Shown piece by piece: positions 60,061-64,000 of a DNA stretch of 64,000 nucleotides. Source of the DNA: Globisporangium splendens (taxonomy: Eukaryota; Oomycota; Peronosporomycetes; Pythiales; Pythiaceae); assembly GCA_006386115.1 (NCBI GenBank), contig VFIW01000033.1, positions 248,001 through 312,000 on the forward strand, read 5' to 3'. The notes under the pieces were generated by a model that was not told the DNA's origin, ran no database searches, and saw only the letters and a list, made by a program, of their open reading frames with translations. Position 1 is the stretch's first letter. Each line of letters starts with the position of its first letter. A program made the position numbers and the translations under genes.

Positions 60061-60589
60061 GTGTCTGCGCAGACTCAATACTCATCAACATTTGTATACA
60101 ATGTCGGACACACTTGTTTGTTGTTTGATGGAGCGCGCGAGCAACATATCATGTGTGTGAAGTAGATATGGTGGCACCTCAAGTATGTATATGGATGTGA
60201 TGTTGAGAGAAGAACCACGTAAAGTGAATTTGTATGACATTATGTGAGAATAAGACTACAAACGCAAAAATGTGAATTCTAGTGTCGTACATATCATATG
60301 GTTTGTGATGATGATACTGATGAATGTGAGTAGATGTATATTGTGTGCGCGAAGAGGAACTCACGAAGCATACAACATAAGTAGCTGAGTTGTTTGTTTG
60401 TGACTGCTGTAGTGTCGAGTGAAGTGTGATCCGTGACATGTTGTGTTGCGTGTGTAAAGAGCCGGGCAGTGTGATTGCGAGTAAATATCCGAAAGTGGCG
60501 TGGAGTATCGTCGAGTGTTGGTGGTGTTGTGATTGTTGAAGTTTGGTATGAACAGTTGAGTATGTGTGAGTATATGAGAAGTGGGAAAT
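60061..60589. other. TG-rich non-coding region
   Basis: Rich in TGTGA/GTGTG-type sequence with scattered AGTGTG and TGTATG words. No ORF of coding character and no clear unit length. Confidence 0.4.
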
Positions 60590-60722
60590 GAGACATCAAC
60601 GAGGGTGATCGATCGAGTTTTGTCGAATACATCATTGAGGGTGATAAAATATATGTTGATGAAGAGAGCATCGAGGGTGATAAAAAATATTTTGTCGAAG
60701 AGAGCATCGAGGGTGACAGAGT
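60590..60722 (+). repeat. short minisatellite, ~45-bp unit
   Basis: Four imperfect units built around CATCGAGGGTGATAAAA … TTTGTCGAAGAGAG (starts near 60595, 60641, 60670 and 60708). The third and fourth units are closest to each other. Confidence 0.7.
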
Positions 60723-60835
60723 GAATTAGGGTCTACGGATATTGCGGCTGATTCAACTTGACGATTTATTTAAGATTTTGGCTCAGCTACTTAATTTTGA
60801 TTGCGCATATTCTCCCAAATTTTCAGCTCAAACGG

Positions 60836-61078
60836 ATGGCTGGGAGGCAAACGATTACCCTTCTAAACCCTGTAGTATTTGAATGGTCTGATGGTGCTAA
60901 ATCAGAAACTGTTGTAGACAATAAAGCTACATTTACATATAAATCTCTTCTAGCACTCAAAGAGCACAGCATAACAATGGAGCGTTCTGTCGCAACTCCA
61001 TTTGATAAAATAACAACCCCAACAATTCAGCTTAAACTATACCCAACAACCGGTGTCATCTTTATCTTTATAAGGTGA
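60836..61078 (+). pseudogene. unrecognised AT-rich ORF truncated by LINE copy E
   Basis: An ATG at 60836 opens a frame of about 75 residues of coding appearance (MAGRQTITLLNPVVFEWSDG, later LALKEHSITMERSVATPFDK) before running into the LINE 3' end at 61058. Codon choice is clearly more A/T-rich than in the host genes of this window. The last seven or so codons are LINE sequence. No family is recognised. It may be a fragment of a foreign or viral-type gene, or a fast-evolving host gene cut by the LINE. Confidence 0.35.
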
Positions 61079-61166
61079 GGTATATTTAGGTTCATCTTCG
61101 TGACCTACAATATCCATTCTCCTACCTAATCTTCATTGTGAATTTCATCTAGGAGTGTAAATGTGT

Positions 61167-62066
61167 CTACAGCGCGGATTGCACTAGATCACTTCTGAAT
61201 GCTAAATAATCTTTGACCAGGATGGCATGTTCTCTTGGTCCTATGTGAGGCTGCCTTGTGTTGTCCAATGACCTTGGGTCTTCCGAACTTCGCATAAGCC
61301 AATGCATGACGTCGTTGTCAAGATCCTGGGTGAGATTGTTGAAAGCAGCTCTTTGAGTTGGGAAGTGAACCTGCGTTGAGGTTCTGGTGTCCATGGCTAG
61401 GTTGGCAGCTGAGTCCGCCATCTTGTTGAAGGCACGGTAGTGATGGTACCATCCTCGGATGTCGATGCAATCCGCGAGTCGTCGACTTGTCTGGTATAAA
61501 CGTGCCAATCGGTGCTGTCGAGGGGACCGATGCATTCTCTGTTGGGAGATAATGAGTGCACTGTCTCCAATCACGTACAACGGTTCGAAGTGACTGCGTT
61601 GGGCTTCTCGGAGTCCATGTATGAGACCCCAGTACTCGGCAAAGTTGTTGGTCGTGTCCTTCCTGCTATACGCCATGCTCGCGGCCCAAATTAAACTGGC
61701 TGTGTGCGAGTCCTTATGGACACGCACGATAATGGATCCAGTCCCTCCTGATCCTGGATTGCCGCGTGATCCACCATCGAAAAACAACAGGTAAACGCCG
61801 CGAGTATCACTTGGAGTCAAGGGGATGGCGTCGGTTTGGCTGAGAAAGCAGTCGACATATGCCTTGAGAACTGCTGCAACCGTGTGACCGTCCGAGTCTC
61901 CAGCTTGCGCTTCAGCGAGTCGTGTGAGGTTTCGCATTCCTGCCTCTAATCTGGTCATCATGATCGCCATCTCAGCAGTCGATTTGATTGGATCCGAATC
62001 CATGCGTCGCAGATGCGCACACCAAATGGATTGTATGAGCGACGCGCTCATATATCGCCACAGCAT
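61167..62066 (-). pseudogene. LINE copy E RNase H segment
   Basis: 299 residues with an intact RNase H (LLFFDGGSRGNPGSGG, NNFAEYWG, VIGDSALIIS, NKMADSAA). It is separated from the upstream part by a one-base deletion (GTGCGACGGATAG versus GTGCGACGGGATAG). Confidence 0.85.
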
Positions 62067-63832
62067 GTGTGCGACGGATAGAGGTGATCTTGGAGATGTT
62101 CATTGGAGAACTTGTGTCCGATAATGCGTCTCTTGATCGTGGTCCATGCATGCCTTGGAGTATCTGGTAGATCCAGACTGAAGATCCAGATTGCGGGGTC
62201 GTGACCAGGAGTGATTCCGATCTTCGCCCATAGCGCATAAAAGTAGTTCCACACGAGTTTGGCTTTCGGACACTCCCAGAGTAGATGTTGAACAGAAGAT
62301 TGGACAACTTGGGAGCATTCGGGATTCGAGCAGGATAGATCAGCTTTCTCATAGTTCCACATGGAGAGTCGGTTGGCTTTCAGTCGGAGAAGAGTCTGGG
62401 CTGTATAAGCAGTAATCCCTGGGATGTTGTGTAATTCGCTCCACTGGATTAATTGCAGTCCACGCCACAGAGATCCTGCTGTACGGACAGCTTTGTTGAC
62501 TGCTGCATCTCGAGTATCTTTGCCAATTTGTGTCCTCGTTGCTGCGACTTGTTGCCGATAGAAAGATCTGGTCGTATTGTATCGTCCGTTGCCACCCCAT
62601 AGTTGCACGATTCTTGTGAAGCGTGGATGTGCATGGAACGACACCTTCTGCCCGTTCAAGTCTCTTGTTGCCATGATGTCACAGTCCATTGCGGAGTGAA
62701 CTGTATGCGTAGCTTTGACTAGGGTCGTGTCGACGTGGGTCCGAGTTGCTTCACTGGTGTGCAGATGCCATTCGTGGTTGTAATAACGTTGCCCGTTGTA
62801 CAGCCGAAGCACATTTGTTTGCTGTGGTCGATACAGAAGCTGTGGGAAGTTGGATACCAACGTAGCACATAACCGCTCGAGCGCTCGAATAGATGGCCGG
62901 GAGGATCCGGAGATTCCACATGTTGGGATGAAGTTAAGCACTCCTGGTCTTATCCACTCCCATCGAAGTATGCCACCCAGTTGTGCTGTTCCAACTGATA
63001 ATGATGTGTGAGCAAGTTTGTAGGGGGAGCCGTTGGAATCAAGAAGCCACCCATCTGCAGTCGAGGTCATGTATGGCAGCCATTCTGCACAGAATGTCCC
63101 ACGTAGCTTTCGTCCTTCAGCGATGATACCTGGAAGCCTGTCAGACATTTTAGAGCTGAGGTCGATCTGGAACACATCGCCATCCCATTGAGTCTGCACA
63201 ATTGTCGACTTGAAGTGCTCGTAACACCAACGTATATTATCACGTTCTCTGGGCTCATAGGGTCGAGAATGGAGCGACGCACATAATGCTGCGCCAGTTG
63301 TCCACATGTTATCACGAAGCTGGAGTGGCCGCCTTGGGATTGCATCGAGCGGCGTGATGTACGTCGAAGAAGCCCTTGTGTTGTGCAGCAAGATTTCCCC
63401 GATGACCTGATCGATGTGAGAGGTAGTGATTGCCCATTTGGAGACTGCTGTGGCACTCATCGTCATCAGCTCAGTTCTGATGTTGGGTACTGACAAGCCT
63501 CCATTCATTTTTTTGAGTTCAGCTTGTTCTTCCTTCATCCACGGTTTCGCAGGCTTACCATTCCTTGAGCCCGAGACAAATTGTTTCACTAGGTCGTGTA
63601 GCTGATTGACAATAGCCGTAGAGGGCCAGGAGTGCCTGGCCGCGTAAAGCACTTTGGGTATGATGACGGCACTGGCAATTGCTGCGCGTTGGGCGACAGA
63701 GTGAGTTTTGAGACGCGCAAGTCGAAGTCTGACGCGTAAGGCTTGGATGCACTTGGACCAGTTACTTGCATTCGAAGGCGTTTGTCCGACTTGGATGCCG
63801 AGGTAGCGGCAATGTTCCTCACGTTGTAGCAC
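62048..63832 (-). pseudogene. LINE copy E RT C-terminal/thumb and finger segment
   Basis: 594 residues collinear with copy D from the RT thumb (LQREEHCRYLGIQVGQTPSN) to the finger (CSNPECSQVV…HLLWEC). It starts after a one-base insertion (GCCTCC versus GCTCC) near 63870 that breaks the frame from the YADD-containing part further right. Confidence 0.85.
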
Positions 63833-64000
63833 ATGAATGTCACTGACTGACTCTTCGGTGGAGGCTGTATTCCTTGTTCAGCGGTAATACTGCAGATTTG
63901 TGCCGATTGACTCGAAGCCCAGAAGCTGCTCCATATTTGTCCAGGATTGCAAAAACGGCACTAATATCCTTGGGATCGCTAAGATAAATGGTCGTGTCGT

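Larger units (their letters stand above)
61058..64000 (-). mobile_element. LINE copy E, 3' part, continues beyond the window
   Basis: Leftward copy running from the 3' tail (TATAAAGATAAAGAT in element orientation) through RNase H, finger and post-RT region into the RT domain at the window edge. It has a single, not doubled, tail. Two frameshifts relative to copy D: a one-base deletion near 62078 and a one-base insertion near 63870. Confidence 0.9.

Overview
This is a eukaryotic nuclear window, most likely from an oomycete. The genes are compact, with short GT-AG introns (mostly 60-120 bp), and several starts are preceded by an oomycete-like initiator (TCAYTYY followed by CAAWTT-type sequence). 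The gene set also fits: a PTEN-type formin, MLO-like proteins and a DUF2828 protein. The mobile elements are plant-type L1 LINEs with a terminal RNase H and a Ty3/gypsy chromovirus. The genus is not resolved. All names come from motif reading; no database search was possible.

Layout. 1-1.4 kb: 3' end of a LINE (copy A). 1.7-23.5 kb: a gene-dense host block. It holds a double-REEP-like membrane protein, a flagellar UPF0193/EVG1-like gene, a membrane-anchored choline/ethanolamine kinase, an unrecognised conserved-looking protein, a kinesin-14-like motor, a PTEN-PHD-CCDC53-repeat-FH2 formin, UNC-50, a small GPI-type surface protein, a degenerate HAD-like protein and a DUF2828/vWA protein. 23.8-34.3 kb: a 5'-truncated LINE (copy B) followed by a complete but mutated Ty3/gypsy chromovirus with two 649-bp LTRs. 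35-51.3 kb: a large inverted duplication. Its arms of about 4 kb each carry an amino-acid transporter and the 3' end of a LINE. They are separated by the rest of a near-complete LINE (copy D), which has ORF1 and an endonuclease-RT-RNase H ORF2, each with one nonsense codon. 51.4-58.6 kb: host genes again, namely a tandem pair of MLO-like 7-TM proteins with an EF-hand-like tail, then ORC2. 58.6-61 kb: non-coding sequence with a diverged ~130-bp satellite and a short minisatellite. 61.06-64 kb: LINE copy E, running off the window.

The host genes form no operon-like system; they are ordinary trafficking (UNC-50, REEP), cytoskeletal (kinesin, formin), lipid (choline kinase) and replication (ORC2) functions. 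The most unusual points are: the formin architecture; two protein-like ORFs on the antisense strand at the 3' end of the chromovirus; the LINE-centred inverted duplication, in which one transporter copy is degraded and the other has a replaced C-terminus; and tandemly duplicated LINE 3' tails.
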